From assembly GCF_014621775.1 (NCBI RefSeq), contig NZ_CP061204.1:3182501-3246500 (forward strand): a DNA stretch of 64,000 nucleotides, given 5' to 3'. Origin of the DNA: Stenotrophomonas sp. 169 (GTDB lineage: Bacteria > Pseudomonadota > Gammaproteobacteria > Xanthomonadales > Xanthomonadaceae). Below, piece by piece: positions 36,413-48,246 of this stretch (positions within the stretch are counted from its first letter, which is position 1; the number at the start of each line of letters is the position of its first letter). A model generated the notes under the pieces. It was not told the DNA's origin, made no database searches, and saw nothing but the letters and a program-made list of their open reading frames with translations. The position numbers were made by a program, and so were the translations under genes.

Positions 36413-37807
36413 TCAGTTCGGGGCGAGTGCGGGGAAGGACGTGCCGAACACGTCCGGCTCATAGCCGGCTGCAGAGAACAGGTGCTCGCAGGATTCGTCC
36501 ACCGCAGCGCGCAGCTTGGTCAGATCCAGGCCGCACATCTCGCCACCCCGCTTCAGCACGCGGCCACCGACCATCACCGTGTCGATGTTGCTGCGCTCAG
36601 CGGCGTGCACCACCGTTCCGAACGCATTGTTGGACGGATACAGATTGATGTCGCCGGTGCGGAACAGCACGATGTCTGCCTGCTTGCCCGGCTTCAGGCT
36701 GCCGATCTTGTCCTGTAGCCCTGCGCAAGCCGCACCATCGAGCGTGGCGGCCTCGAGCAGGCGGTGGGAATTCAGCGGGTCCTGCTTTGTGCCAGCAGTA
36801 CGTGGCGGGCGTGCGTTGACACGCAGCACGCGCTCCAGGTAATAGGCCACGCGCATTTCCATGAACATGTCGCCGCTGTAGGACGTCTCGTTGTCGACGC
36901 TGAAACCAGGGCGCAGCCCATGCCGGACCGCCGCATCCCAGGCAAACATGCCATCTTCGATGCCGTAGTGCGCGTCCGAGCGCGGGCAGACATTGATGTG
37001 CACACCGGCATCGCGAAGAATTTCCCAGCCCTCATCCTTAAGACAGGTGCAGTGGTTGAAGATGTTGTCCGGTCCAAGCAGGCCTTGGGCATGGAGCTCG
37101 GGGAGCTGGGCGCCCATCTGTTCACCGAAGAACTCGGTGACGATCGGGATGCCCAGCCGGCGCGCCTCGGCCCAGAGCTCCGGCTCGATGTTGGCCATGG
37201 TGGCCAGTGTGACCAACTCGTTGGCCGGGTCCTTGAAGTACTTTTCCTGCAGGCGCTCAAGATTGCCCGGCCAGTGTGCGCGGTCCCAGGTGCCAGAAAC
37301 CGGCGCACCTGATGCATGCAGCGCACGGATACCGGCATCGAGCAGCGCGTCGACTGCCGCGTCGGAGTGCGCGGCAGTGCGGCTGTTGTGGGAATTGTCG
37401 ATCACCGTGGTGATGCCCGCATCAATCGCTCCCAGCGCGGACAGCAGGGTGCCCACATACATGTCCTGCGGCCGGTAATGCTTGGCAAACGAGAAATGTG
37501 TGGCGTTGGAGTAGTGCTCCAGCGTCTCGGCGTTGGAGTTGATCCGTCGCAGCTGCCCCTCCCAGGCGTGGCGGTGGGAGTCCACCATGCCCGGAATGGC
37601 GATCATGTCGTTGGCGTCGATGATAACGGCGTCCTCTGCGCTCACGTGTTCCCCAACGGCAGTGATGGTGCGTCCCGTGACCAGGATGTTCCCCCGCACA
37701 AGGTTGCCCACGTCCGGGTCCATGCTGATGATGGTTGCGCCTCGGATAAGCGTCTTTTCGGCAGAAGATGCGGAATGCTGAAGGATGTCTCGCGAGTAGG
37801 TGCTCAT
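36413..37807 (-). CDS. Amidohydrolase (cytosine deaminase/chlorohydrolase-like)
   Basis: 464 aa of the metal-dependent amidohydrolase superfamily, TRZ/ATZ subgroup. Metal ligands in order: His-x-His in GMVDSHRHAWEG, His in ANIEPELW-region/FNHCTCLKDEGW and Asp in SVDNETSYSGD. The flanking small beta domain shows LIRGATIISMDP and KIGSLKPGKQADIVLF. Relatives deaminate or dechlorinate guanine, triazines or imidazolones; the substrate is not predictable. Forms an operon with the DMT transporter and is divergent from a LysR gene. Confidence 0.88.
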   Translation of the reverse strand: MSTYSRDILQHSASSAEKTLIRGATIISMDPDVGNLVRGNILVTGRTITAVGEHVSAEDAVIIDANDMIAIPGMVDSHRHAWEGQLRRINSNAETLEHYSNATHFSFAKHYRPQDMYVGTLLSALGAIDAGITTVIDNSHNSRTAAHSDAAVDALLDAGIRALHASGAPVSGTWDRAHWPGNLERLQEKYFKDPANELVTLATMANIEPELWAEARRLGIPIVTEFFGEQMGAQLPELHAQGLLGPDNIFNHCTCLKDEGWEILRDAGVHINVCPRSDAHYGIEDGMFAWDAAVRHGLRPGFSVDNETSYSGDMFMEMRVAYYLERVLRVNARPPRTAGTKQDPLNSHRLLEAATLDGAACAGLQDKIGSLKPGKQADIVLFRTGDINLYPSNNAFGTVVHAAERSNIDTVMVGGRVLKRGGEMCGLDLTKLRAAVDESCEHLFSAAGYEPDVFGTSFPALAPN

Positions 37808-37876
37808 TGAGGAAGGCTCGGCTTCTGGAATGCAGGCACTCTATTGCCGTCCTTCCGTGCGAAAAAGCCGCTTTTA

Positions 37877-37901
37877 CCGGTTTTATTATTTGTAAAATCG
37901 G
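37877..37901. promoter_or_regulatory. Dyad between amidohydrolase and LysR genes
   Basis: CCGGTTTTA-ttatttg-TAAAATCGG: 9-bp arms with one mismatch around an AT-rich 7-bp centre, in the 140-bp divergent spacer and 46 bp before the LysR start. A good LysR operator candidate for both genes. Confidence 0.6.
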
Positions 37902-37947
37902 CATAATCTGGATCGAACGTGCCGTCAGCCCAAGGGGGGTGAGCGAA

Positions 37948-38853
37948 ATGGATCGAATCCTCGCAATGCAGGTCTACGTGCGCGTGGTGGAAGCCAAGAG
38001 CTTCGTGCGTGCCGCCGAGGCCCTCTCCCTGCCTCCCTCCACCGTCACCGGTCTGATCAAGGGCCTGGAAAAGCACCTGCGCGTCCGCCTGCTCAACCGG
38101 ACAACGCGCAGCGTCAGCCCCACCTCGGACGGCGAACGCTACTACGCCCAGTGCCGCGAGATCCTCAACCTGATCGAACAGGCGGAGACCGGCCTGAAGC
38201 CCGCGCCAAAGGACCTGCGGGGGCGGTTGAGGATCGACATGCCGGGCGGCATCGCGCACTCGGTGATCCTTCCGAATCTGGAAAGTTTCCGCCGCCAGTA
38301 TCCCGAGATCTATCTGATGATCGGCGTGGGTGACCGACCGGTGGACCTCGTCCAGGAAGGCGTGGACTGCGTGATCCGGACTGGGCCGCTGGAAGACTCC
38401 AGCCTCGTGGCCCGGCCGCTGGGAAACTTCAGTTGGATCACCTGCGTCGCGCCAAGCTATCTGGAGAGATATGGCGTCCCGCAATCACTTGAAGACCTCG
38501 CCGGCCACCGCGCGGTCCACCATTTCTCCCCTGGTTCGAGGGGCGGCGGCAACCTGCTCTTCTCTGTCGATGGGAAGCGACGGGTGGTAGCCATTGACGG
38601 CTCGGTTGCCGTGAATGAGACCGAGCTCTACATCAAGCTGTGCATGCAGGGATACGGCTTGGCACAGTTGCAACGCGTACTGGTCGAGAAGCAGTTGCGC
38701 GATGGCAGCTTAGTCGAGGTGCTGCAGCAGTGGCGTCCGCCGTCGGTGCCGGTTTCGATCCTGTATCCGCATCACCGCTATGGATCGCCCATCGTCCAAA
38801 CATTCACCGCTTGGGCTACAGCGCTTTTCTCCGCCAAGAGCGAGAAGGCATAG
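37948..38853 (+). CDS. LysR-family transcriptional regulator
   Basis: 301 aa from the ATG at 37948, eight bases after an AAGGGGGG run; upstream in-frame starts lie in the operator region. CrgA/DmlR-type: MQVYVRVVEAKSFVRAAEALSLPPSTVTGLIKGLEKHLRVRLLNRTTRSV (by parts), then LRGRLRIDMPGGIAHSVILP. Divergent from the amidohydrolase-DMT operon, which it probably controls. Confidence 0.93.
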   Translation: MDRILAMQVYVRVVEAKSFVRAAEALSLPPSTVTGLIKGLEKHLRVRLLNRTTRSVSPTSDGERYYAQCREILNLIEQAETGLKPAPKDLRGRLRIDMPGGIAHSVILPNLESFRRQYPEIYLMIGVGDRPVDLVQEGVDCVIRTGPLEDSSLVARPLGNFSWITCVAPSYLERYGVPQSLEDLAGHRAVHHFSPGSRGGGNLLFSVDGKRRVVAIDGSVAVNETELYIKLCMQGYGLAQLQRVLVEKQLRDGSLVEVLQQWRPPSVPVSILYPHHRYGSPIVQTFTAWATALFSAKSEKA

Positions 38854-39065
38854 ATCGCGAACTCAGCCGTCAGAGCACGCAAGGCCTTCCCGATCAGCAA
38901 GGGCCCGGCCGCGGGTCGGTCGATACCGAGAAACCCCGTAGCGGAGCGTTGATCGGCCCACCGAGCGCTAGCAGACGCTCCATTGCTTGGTTGTCGCCGG
39001 TACGGCGCGAACCAGCATCCGATCGGCGAGGGCCCGGACGGGGCGATGCCGCCCGGGCAGTGGCG
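38854..39065. other. Intergenic stretch, no gene recognised
   Basis: About 210 bp between LysR and the convergent CPBP protease gene. Composition is high-GC like its surroundings; translations in all frames give no family match by eye. It may contain debris from the element whose IS30 remnant lies at 40.0-40.5 kb (inference). Confidence 0.35.
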
Positions 39066-39977
39066 TTACCTGCTGGTCGGCGAGAAGTTCTGAGCTCCGC
39101 GCGTCTTTCGCCACTGGATCCACGCGATCGCGGCGACGAAGAAGACGCTGCACAGGTAACTGCCTTCCGGCCCATGCGCGCCACCGGTCAGGGTGTCGAG
39201 GCCTTGCGGGCGCAGCGCCACCAGCAGCGCCGGCAAGTGCGCATCGATGCCGGTGACGGGCAGTTCGAAGCCGGTCGCGAGCAACCAGTTCCACCCCGCG
39301 TGCCAGCCCATCACGCCCCAGATATTGCCGGTCCGCAGCGCCCAGGCGCAGGCGAACAGCGAGAACAGGAACGTGCCGAGCATGACCCGGGGCGGCTGGT
39401 GCGGACTGAAATGCAGGAAGCAGAAAACGAGCGACACCAGCAGCACTGCCACCGCGACATTGGTCTTGCGCGCCACCACCGACAGCATCCAGCCGCGGAA
39501 GATGACTTCCTCCACGCTCGCCTGGAACATGAAACTCAATAGGAGCAGACCGATGTGCAGCAGACTGACGGGCGACCGCCAAGCCTGCCCCAAGCCCGCC
39601 GCCTGCATGCCGCCAGCCATCCAGATCGCGACTACGACCAGCGCGATCGTGCCGATTCCAAAGGCCAGTCCGCGCAGGAACGTTTTCAGCGGCGCCGGAC
39701 CGGTCAGCCCGATACTCGCCAGCGAGCGCCCTTCGACGAAGCATACCCAGGCGAGCACGGCCGCCAGCGTCGGCGCGAAGCCGATCCACAGCAGCGCATA
39801 CAAGCCAGCGAGGCCGATCGGATCGCCGCGCGGCGTCGACCAATGCTGCGCCTGCATCCACCCGTCCAGCGCGATCACCGGTACCGCGTTGAACAGGATC
39901 ATCAGAATCGGCGTCAGCCAAGCCCAGGGCAGCCAGCCGCGCGCCGGATCGGGCGAATACAGGGCAACGGGGGTCAT
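39066..39977 (-). CDS. CPBP-family intramembrane glutamic endopeptidase
   Basis: 303 aa from the ATG at 39977, chosen because GGAG lies six bases ahead; the ATG at 39989 would add four residues and has no such site. Eight or so helices. CPBP/Abi motifs: motif 1 QASVEEVIFRGW (Glu-Glu and Arg), motif 2 FCFLHFSP, motif 3 GWHAGWNW. Homologues process prenylated proteins (Rce1), bacteriocins or anti-sigma factors. Isolated, next to an IS30 fragment, so possibly carried in with it. Confidence 0.9.
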   Translation of the reverse strand: MTPVALYSPDPARGWLPWAWLTPILMILFNAVPVIALDGWMQAQHWSTPRGDPIGLAGLYALLWIGFAPTLAAVLAWVCFVEGRSLASIGLTGPAPLKTFLRGLAFGIGTIALVVVAIWMAGGMQAAGLGQAWRSPVSLLHIGLLLLSFMFQASVEEVIFRGWMLSVVARKTNVAVAVLLVSLVFCFLHFSPHQPPRVMLGTFLFSLFACAWALRTGNIWGVMGWHAGWNWLLATGFELPVTGIDAHLPALLVALRPQGLDTLTGGAHGPEGSYLCSVFFVAAIAWIQWRKTRGAQNFSPTSR

Positions 39978-40030
39978 GCGGGGCTCCATGTCGACGTGAT
40001 CGCCGCTGCAAGTTGCCGTCCGCGCGGGGG

Positions 40031-40490
40031 CGTAGCAACCCGTTTCCCGCGCTGGCGAGACGGGTAGCGGGCAAGCTGCAGCAGCAGTGGTCGCCCGAAC
40101 AGATCGCTGGCTGGCTCAAGCGGACTTACCCGGACGATCCGAGCTGCCAGGTCTCACACGAGACGATCTATCGCACGCTCGTCATCCAGTCGCGCGGTGC
40201 CCGGAAAAGGAGCTGCTGGCGCATTTGCGGCGGACACGCGCGATCCGCCGGTCGCGCCACCGCACCCAGAAGACGGCGGACCACGGCCGCACCAGCCTCG
40301 CCACGGACATCCAGGTCTACTTCTGCGACCCGTAGCATCCTTGGCAGCGCGGCTCGAACGAAAACACGAACGGGCTGCTGTGTCAGTACTTCCCGAAAGG
40401 CGTTGATCTGTCGAGCTTCTCCCAAGCCAAGCTCAACAGCGTGACCAGGCAACTAAACGAGACACCACGCAATCAGGATGACCTGAGCGC
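40031..40490 (+). pseudogene. IS30-family transposase remnant
   Basis: Three damage events are visible. The fragment starts inside the protein (QQQWSPEQIAGWLKRTYPDD...VSHETIYRTLVIQSRG) and then shifts frame near 40205 into KELLAHLRRTRAIRRSRH. The central catalytic part is deleted so that the text jumps to ATDIQVYFCDP. A TAG at 40333-40335 replaces the expected Gln codon before HPWQRGSNENTNGLL. The C-terminus decays after LNETPRNQ. The DDE residues between the two blocks are lost, so it cannot act. No terminal inverted repeats were found. Confidence 0.88.
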
Positions 40491-40737
40491 TTCCACACCC
40501 CTCTCGCTTGATCACGCCCGCCAATCCAATTCCGTTGATCGCCGTCTCTGTCCGAGAGCAGATGTTTGTCTGATCAGTCCCACATGCCTGATCGAACCAT
40601 GCCGTCGATCCCCCACCATCACCCGGCAACCAACCGCACCGCAAACCCAGCTCGACAACCCCGCCCCAACCCAGCCACCGGTCACCCACCCCACCGTGCT
40701 AATCTGAACGGTTGCATCCGCCGCCCCTTGCCACGCC

Positions 40738-44166
<3,429 letters not shown>

Positions 44167-44284
44167 CCCGGCGAGCGCATCGTCCCCCCGCTGCGGATTC
44201 GGAAGAAACGATGCTGGCATCCTGCTGGCGCCTACGTCACAGCGATCAGCGCGCCGAACGCTGCGGCTGAGATACGCCACGCGT

Positions 44285-45625
44285 TCAGCGCATCGAGCGC
44301 AGCCACGCTGCGGCAACTTCAACGGCGTCCTGATCACGGGGCACCAGATGCTCAGGCTCGATGCCTTGGGGGTAGGCTTCACCATCACGGTCGAGCATTG
44401 CCCCGACGGTCAACCGAAGCATGCCGCCATCTGGAAGCGGGAAGCCACGATTGGACGTCGCGAGCCCTGCTGTGGTCTGCCCAAAGAACCGGGTTCCGGG
44501 ACGTGCCCTGAACGCCACGGCGATGGCCTCCCCGGAGCTCGCCGTCTTAGGCCCCACCAGCACGGCCACGGGACTACGGGAGAGGTCCACACTGCATCCA
44601 GGCGTGGGCCGCGAGCGCCAGCGTGTCACGGCACCGTCCCGATTGCGGAATGCTCCCGCATCGTGGGACCCCAGCAAGGAATGCAGCCCGTTGAGCATGG
44701 GCCACATGTTGCCGCCCGTGTCCTGACGAAGATCGAGGATCCAGCCCTTTGATGAGGCTGGCGCGAGTGTGGTGATCCGCTCGCAGAGCTCTGCGGTAAA
44801 TGTGGCACCGGCGCCCGCATTGTTTCCACGCAGGCCGGGCACCAGCACGTAGCCGATATCCTGCATCAACCTGGACTCGATGGGCCTGCTCGCAACCGCG
44901 CTCTGGCGGTAAGCGAGGGCCTCCCGTGGCATCTGAAGCAGGCTGTGGCGATCTGCCAAGGCATCCAGCACCTTGCGCAGCCTGCTATACGCCTCCTGCG
45001 CAGGAAGATCCTTCAGCTCCGGCGACAGCTGGACAGTCTCTTTGGCAGACCTATCGACGTTACCCGCGTTCAGTGCCTCGGCGCGAATGATGGGAAGCGC
45101 GTACGCCAGCATGTCATTAGCGGTAATCCCGGCCGAACTCACTGCCTCCTGCGTCAACCTGAGATTCTCCACTTCCACGTGCCCGACGCTGTTCAATGTC
45201 ACGCCGAACTTGAGGCGGGTCGTGCCGACCGGCACATAGAGCAGCACCTCGCGCGCGAGTGGCCCCTCATGGGCGCGAACGGGTTCACGCCCCGAGTTGG
45301 CGAAACCCAACCGTCCATCGGGACCATCTGCACGAATCCAGATCGCGGCTTGACCCCTCCCTTGAGTAACCGTGAGATTGCCGGCCAAGCGAATTTCCCT
45401 TCCGCGAAAAGGACCAGCGTCCAACGAGGCAACCGCGCCGACGAAGGAATGCTCACCCGTTGATTCGGCGGACAGGGCGACCGCTGCGCCACTCGTGCCG
45501 AGAACGTCCCCCGATCCCGTGGTGATCGAATAAGTACTGGTACCTTCCCAGATCGTCGCTGCCTGCGCATCCGAGCTGAAGAGCGCCATGGCGAGAAGAA
45601 CCGCTGTGCCACGCATAGTCAACAT
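44285..45625 (-). CDS. Exported S41-family peptidase
   Basis: 446 aa with a signal peptide ending SSDAQAA. Residues 25-155 form a beta-rich domain with no known match; then a helical link (VLDALADRHSLLQMP) and the S41 protease core: GYVLVPGLRG, GWILDLRQDTGGNMWPML and PVAVLVGPKTASSGEAIAVAF with probable nucleophile Ser363. The lysine that completes the CtpA/Prc dyad, 25 residues on, is Leu388, so a tricorn/IRBP-like arrangement is more likely. No PDZ domain seen. Paralogue of the gene at 48247. Confidence 0.82.
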   Translation of the reverse strand: MLTMRGTAVLLAMALFSSDAQAATIWEGTSTYSITTGSGDVLGTSGAAVALSAESTGEHSFVGAVASLDAGPFRGREIRLAGNLTVTQGRGQAAIWIRADGPDGRLGFANSGREPVRAHEGPLAREVLLYVPVGTTRLKFGVTLNSVGHVEVENLRLTQEAVSSAGITANDMLAYALPIIRAEALNAGNVDRSAKETVQLSPELKDLPAQEAYSRLRKVLDALADRHSLLQMPREALAYRQSAVASRPIESRLMQDIGYVLVPGLRGNNAGAGATFTAELCERITTLAPASSKGWILDLRQDTGGNMWPMLNGLHSLLGSHDAGAFRNRDGAVTRWRSRPTPGCSVDLSRSPVAVLVGPKTASSGEAIAVAFRARPGTRFFGQTTAGLATSNRGFPLPDGGMLRLTVGAMLDRDGEAYPQGIEPEHLVPRDQDAVEVAAAWLRSMR

Positions 45626-45811
45626 CCATGTTCACCTTGAACCACGATCCTAGTCCAGGCACATTGCACCGACAAGGCGACATGCGGACGCAAGGCCGGT
45701 GATGTTCCCGGCGTGGTTCGAGCGCTGACGATGATGTCCACGACGCTGTAGCACGCAGGCGTTGCTGCACGCAGTACTCATCGCAGATCATGACCGACCA
45801 CGCCATGACTA

Positions 45812-46312
45812 ATGGAGAAGGCTGTGAAAGGACTCTTGCTCAATAGTGCAATCTCGCTGACCGCCGTGGGCATCTCGTTGTTCGCTCTGCATCGGGCGGA
45901 TCAGGCAAACGACCCGGCTCGCGTCATAGAAGCCCGAGGCTTGATCGTCAGGGACGCATCAGGCGTATCGCGCGTGGAGATAGGTGCGCCTGTAAACGGC
46001 CCCATGATCCTGGGCAAAAGAGAAGAGCGTGTGGCGCCTGCATCCGGCATCCTGCTGAACGGCCCGGACGGGAATGAGCGCGGAGGCTACCTCACCGTTG
46101 ACCTCGGCGACGAGGCAGTGCTGACGCTGGACGGCGCAGGGAACGGCAAAGAAGTCTTCAAGGTAGTGGCGAACGAGAATGCGGGTGCATCCTTGTTTGT
46201 CATTCATCAGAACGACTCCGCCGCCATGCTGACGACGTACCAAGGGAAGCCGGAACTTCGATTCATCGAGCAGGATGGCCGGGTGAGTCTCTCGCAAAAA
46301 GGCGCAGAGTGA
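45812..46312 (+). CDS. Hypothetical membrane-anchored protein
   Basis: 166 aa. One hydrophobic segment (LLLNSAISLTAVGISLFAL) near the N-terminus, then a beta-rich exported part: ARGLIVRDASGVSRVEIGAPV, SGILLNGPDGNERGGYLTVDLG, AVLTLDG. The repeated short strands with Asp-Gly turns look like a small beta-sheet domain but match no family I know. A GTG at 45824 has GGAG six bases ahead and may be the true start instead of the ATG given. Divergent from the S41 peptidase at 44285. Confidence 0.65.
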   Translation: MEKAVKGLLLNSAISLTAVGISLFALHRADQANDPARVIEARGLIVRDASGVSRVEIGAPVNGPMILGKREERVAPASGILLNGPDGNERGGYLTVDLGDEAVLTLDGAGNGKEVFKVVANENAGASLFVIHQNDSAAMLTTYQGKPELRFIEQDGRVSLSQKGAE

Positions 46313-46403
46313 CGCGACAGTACGGCACAGCGTGTCAGCCCGCTGACGGCCGCTCAGGCCGCCAGCAGGCACCACGCCACGGAACGCACGTCCATCCCAG
46401 CCA

Positions 46404-48059
46404 TCAGGGATAGATCGGGAAAGTCCACTGGACGGGGATCGACGTCCACCGGTAGTGCCGCACCTGCAGTCGGGCAATCGGCCGGGGCGTCGCGATTTCA
46501 GTACGGATGGGCAACGTGCTGTTCTCCCAGGCCAAGGGCAGCTCGGCGAGCCGAGTGGGCTGCGCGGCTTTCAGCGGAGCGACCGATATCTGTTCGGATG
46601 GCATCACGTTGCCGTCCGCATCGAGTGGCACGACCACCGTGTACAGACCCGTTTTCTGTTTCCAGGTCTGCCGTCCCTGCACCAGCGTCACACGGTGGGC
46701 AGAGGGACTCAGCAGCGTTGCATCGGGATTGCGCGTAGCAATCGCGCCTGCCTCAAGGGTCTCCGACGTATCGAAGGCGTAGACCTCGGCATCCACCGAC
46801 ATGCGTACGGCTTCCACCTGCCCCAACAGCGCGCGCGGAGCACCGAGCGGCAGGTGGAACGGGAAGCTCAGCTCGTTCTGAGCGGCCGAGTACCTCTCTG
46901 ACAAGAACAAGGTCGGCGTAACAAGCTGGGCTTCAAGGCCGATGATCGGTGCCGCCTGTGCGTCCAACATCTCAACGGTATGCAGCCGCGACATCAGCAT
47001 GGGCTCGTGCTCGCTTCGACGCGCGCCTGCAGGGGCGGTGGCGGGCATGCGCGCACCGATGGCCAACCACCGTCCACTGCCGGTCTCTGCAGGGATCCAC
47101 AGCGACCCCATGTGCGGCGCCAGTGCGGGAAGTACCTCCGCACCGACCATATAGCCCTCCAGCGCACCCAATGGCGCAGGATGGTGGGTATACGCAGACG
47201 ACGCCGGGGACGGCGCGCTGAAGGGCGGCCTGGCAAGCTGCTGATTGATCTGTTCGACATAGCTGACGTAGCTCTCCACCTCGTCCGCCATCTGCAGCAT
47301 CAGGTCATGGCGCATGTCGGCCAGATGGACACGATGACGGGTCGCCGGCGTTCGCTTGCTGCCCGGAAGGTTTACTTCCATGCGCAGCTCGATCGGCATG
47401 CCATCAACGCGCTGTACCACCATTCGCCCGTCGCCGTACGCGCCCGCGCCGTCGAGTGTCATGCCCATCAACACCGCCGTGTCCGTCACCTCGATGACGC
47501 GCAGCGTGGTCTTCAGGTTGCCGTAGGGCTCGATACGTTGCCAGCCGCTGATGCGGTCACCGACGGCCACCAGTGCAGGCAGCGGCACCGGGCGCAGGCC
47601 GGGTGCCTGATACATTGCCAGCAGCGCGCCAGCCTCGTTGGGCGATGTCTTCGTCAGCACCGACCAAGCGTGCTGGTCCATTGCACGCAGCGGCCCCGGC
47701 TCACCCTCTTTAGTCAGCGGCGCAGCAAACCCGTCGGTCAGTACATCGAGAACTTCGTCGTCCGTGCCTGGTTGCAGATCCAACAGATAACGCGTCACGC
47801 CCGACGCGTCGACCTGCCGCGTCCAGAGGGGAGCCAGCTCCAGCTGCGCAGATCCGCGACGTGAAGCATGCAGGTCTGCGCGGTAATAGCCGATGTTGGA
47901 GACCTCACCATCCTCGGCGGCCTCACTGCTGATCGTATGGCTGACGTAGTACACCGCCGGCCCTTCGAGGCTGTGCTGCGCTGCCAATGCCGGCGTTACA
48001 CCAACAACCGCCAGCACCACCATCATCGCGGTGCTGAGAAAATGTCGCACTACATCCAT
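46404..48059 (-). CDS. Hypothetical periplasmic protein
   Basis: 551 aa from the ATG at 48059; signal peptide MMVVLAVVGVTPALAAQ. The mature protein is beta-rich with no recognised domain; mid-sequence Pro/Ser/Ala linker (ARPPFSAPSPASSAY) separates two halves, and it ends with a run of aromatic residues (HYRWTSIPVQWTFPIYP). Lies between the two S41 peptidase paralogues and may be their substrate or partner (inference only). Confidence 0.65.
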   Translation of the reverse strand: MDVVRHFLSTAMMVVLAVVGVTPALAAQHSLEGPAVYYVSHTISSEAAEDGEVSNIGYYRADLHASRRGSAQLELAPLWTRQVDASGVTRYLLDLQPGTDDEVLDVLTDGFAAPLTKEGEPGPLRAMDQHAWSVLTKTSPNEAGALLAMYQAPGLRPVPLPALVAVGDRISGWQRIEPYGNLKTTLRVIEVTDTAVLMGMTLDGAGAYGDGRMVVQRVDGMPIELRMEVNLPGSKRTPATRHRVHLADMRHDLMLQMADEVESYVSYVEQINQQLARPPFSAPSPASSAYTHHPAPLGALEGYMVGAEVLPALAPHMGSLWIPAETGSGRWLAIGARMPATAPAGARRSEHEPMLMSRLHTVEMLDAQAAPIIGLEAQLVTPTLFLSERYSAAQNELSFPFHLPLGAPRALLGQVEAVRMSVDAEVYAFDTSETLEAGAIATRNPDATLLSPSAHRVTLVQGRQTWKQKTGLYTVVVPLDADGNVMPSEQISVAPLKAAQPTRLAELPLAWENSTLPIRTEIATPRPIARLQVRHYRWTSIPVQWTFPIYP

Positions 48060-48246
48060 CTGCACTGCTTTCCTGAAATCACTGACAACGCGGAAGTGTA
48101 GCAACGCAGGCCTCAGCCGCATCCGGTGCGCTGGCAGCCGCGCTGACATGGACGCCCGGCACGGCTTTCATCGCATCCTCCACTCGCCGGAGCTGCAGCA
48201 AGAGGAGCCGCGACGGCAGTAGACTGAGCGCTCTGCCAAGGACGGA

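Noticed and set aside
38640..39542. Plus-strand frame of 300 aa overlapping the LysR end and CPBP gene
   Set aside because: Low-complexity Arg/Gly/Pro composition and antisense to a CPBP protein with all three motifs.
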